Assembly: GCA_022496205.1 (NCBI GenBank)
Contig: WTXD01000009.1
Span: forward strand, 434,001 to 498,000
Length of the DNA: 64,000 nucleotides
Source: Gloeopeniophorella convolvens
Taxonomy: Eukaryota; Basidiomycota; Agaricomycetes; Russulales
Direction of reading: 5' to 3'
A program made the position numbers and the translations under genes. Positions 63,020-64,000 of the stretch are shown here, one piece after another. The number at the start of each line of letters is the position of its first letter. The stretch's first letter is position 1. The notes below the pieces were generated by a model that had not been told where the DNA came from, did not search any database, and saw only the letters and a program-made list of their open reading frames with translations.

Positions 63020-64000
63020 TTACAGGGCAAAGCCGACTCCGGCATCGTGCGCCGTAGGCATGCCTCTAGCTTCAGAGAGAGCGTTTTGCCAAGACGCGGC
63101 AGAGACGGCGCGTCCGTAGTTGGTCTCGGTAGGGATGAGTTGAGATGTGCGGTAGTGCTCCGTTACTGCAAACCCGCTTTGAAGCTGGGTTCTCTGGACT
63201 TGCGGGGGTAGCGCATATGTCGTGCCGTTCGGTATGGGTATAGATACGTTTTGCTTGTGGTACATCGAGGGTGAGTGCTCCGAGCTATGCTCGGATGACA
63301 TAGAAAGGGATGATACAGGGGATGGTGAATCTGAAAGGGGGATCGGGGATGAGAAGGGATTACTTGACTGGACGATGGCGTGCAAGGGGTGGTCGTGAAA
63401 ATTGCTGAGGTGAGTCCGGGGCTGGGGCTGAACAAGAGGCGCGTCCGCGCGAGTTGACGCGCCGCTTGACCGTGTCGAAGAGACATGATGGGGAGGTGGA
63501 TGGGCTGGAGGTGCATACGTGTCATACATGCCATAAGCTATGGATTGGGTGTCGGCCATCACAACACCACCTGAGGAGTAAACGCGGCGCTGGGGCGGAT
63601 ATTGCTCATGCTCAACGCCAGACAGGTTATCGCGGGGATCACCGTGCGAGGGACCCATTGGGAGGCCGGTGGGAGAGGATATAAACTCGGGAGCCGGAGG
63701 GCAGTCGGCGTCAAAGCTCTGGCAGGGGGAGCCACGTGCATCAAAATAAAGTGAGGAAGTGGTGGCATCGTGACTATCGCGCTTGACGTATTCTGGCGCT
63801 GAAGGATACACATTTGGCGGGGCTGACAAGGGCGGCGGCGATGGTTCTGAAGGGGGGTAGGGGGGCGGCACAAAAGCGAGCTCGAGAGCAGGCGGGGTGG
63901 AAGGAGGGGAGTCTAGGGACTCTTCAGAGGCGGGGGGAGCCTTGGAGCGCTTCCTGATGCCAGACAACACCTGGCTGCGCGCTGAAGCAGAACTACGGCG
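63020..64000 (-). CDS. C-terminal end of a proline/serine-rich protein (5' truncated)
   Basis: The frame is open from the window edge to a stop at 63020 and codes at least 320 residues; it continues beyond position 64000 with no start in view. The visible part begins with a basic stretch (VLSGIRKRSKAPP), then a long Pro/Ser/Tyr/His-rich disordered region (PPPYPPSEPSPPPLSAPP). The last 40 residues (TSQLIPTETNYGRAVSAA, then WQNALSEARG) look more ordered. I recognise no domain. Introns cannot be excluded but none is needed. The protein family depends on the part outside the window. Confidence 0.55.
   Translation of the reverse strand, partial: RRSSASARSQVLSGIRKRSKAPPASEESLDSPPSTPPALELAFVPPPYPPSEPSPPPLSAPPNVYPSAPEYVKRDSHDATTSSLYFDARGSPCQSFDADCPPAPEFISSPTGLPMGPSHGDPRDNLSGVEHEQYPPQRRVYSSGGVVMADTQSIAYGMYDTYAPPAHPPPHHVSSTRSSGASTRADAPLVQPQPRTHLSNFHDHPLHAIVQSSNPFSSPIPLSDSPSPVSSLSMSSEHSSEHSPSMYHKQNVSIPIPNGTTYALPPQVQRTQLQSGFAVTEHYRTSQLIPTETNYGRAVSAASWQNALSEARGMPTAHDAGVGFAL

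Overview
This window reads as nuclear DNA of a filamentous basidiomycete, most likely an Agaricomycete. The genes are densely packed on both strands and interrupted by many very short spliceosomal introns, mostly 45-65 nt with GT/CTNAY/AG signals. Coding regions are GC-rich, intergenic spaces are mostly 100-1000 bp, and the gene set includes fungal-specific families such as a myosin-motor chitin synthase. I rebuilt the genes exon by exon; nearly all spliced models have total lengths divisible by three. I recognised no mobile element, tRNA, rRNA or CRISPR array.

Layout. 1-11.2 kb: the C-terminal two thirds of Tra1 (+), convergent with a Bdc1/BRD8-type bromodomain gene (-); both families belong to the NuA4/TIP60 acetyltransferase complex. 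11.4-14.7 kb: a vacuolar aspartic protease (+) and a poorly defined single-pass membrane protein (+). 15-20 kb: a CCCH/RGG/GW-repeat protein (-) with an AT-rich 3' half, divergent from a DCAF6/iqw1-type WD40 protein (+). 20.7-26 kb: a Ctk1/CDK12-type kinase (+), convergent with COP9 signalosome subunit 4 (-). 26.4-30.6 kb: an unnamed repeat protein (+) built of nine symmetrical phase-1 exons, each coding one YP-rich repeat. 31.4-37.9 kb: three minus-strand genes for Gemin2, the CAAX protease Rce1, and a WW-domain multispanning membrane protein. 39-49 kb: beta'-COP (+) and a 2007-residue chitin synthase with myosin-like motor (+). 49.3-52.2 kb: an unknown N-terminally anchored protein (+) and a metallophosphoesterase (+). 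52.4-58.1 kb: the ABCF ATPase Arb1 (-), divergent from a coiled-coil, proline-rich protein (+). 58.9-62.4 kb: a Cys-motif protein (+), convergent with the PP4 catalytic subunit (-). 63.0-64 kb: the C-terminal end of a proline-rich protein (-) that runs off the window.

The gene set is mostly housekeeping: chromatin and transcription (Tra1, Bdc1, Ctk1, PP4), ubiquitin ligase control (DCAF, CSN4), spliceosome assembly (Gemin2), secretion and cell wall (beta'-COP, Rce1, chitin synthase), and ribosome biogenesis (Arb1).

The most unusual items are the one-repeat-per-exon gene, the GW-repeat CCCH protein as a candidate Argonaute-binding factor, the WW/membrane protein, and five places where a gene model needs either one extra base or an intron under about 42 nt. 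The last suggests single-base deletions in this assembly.
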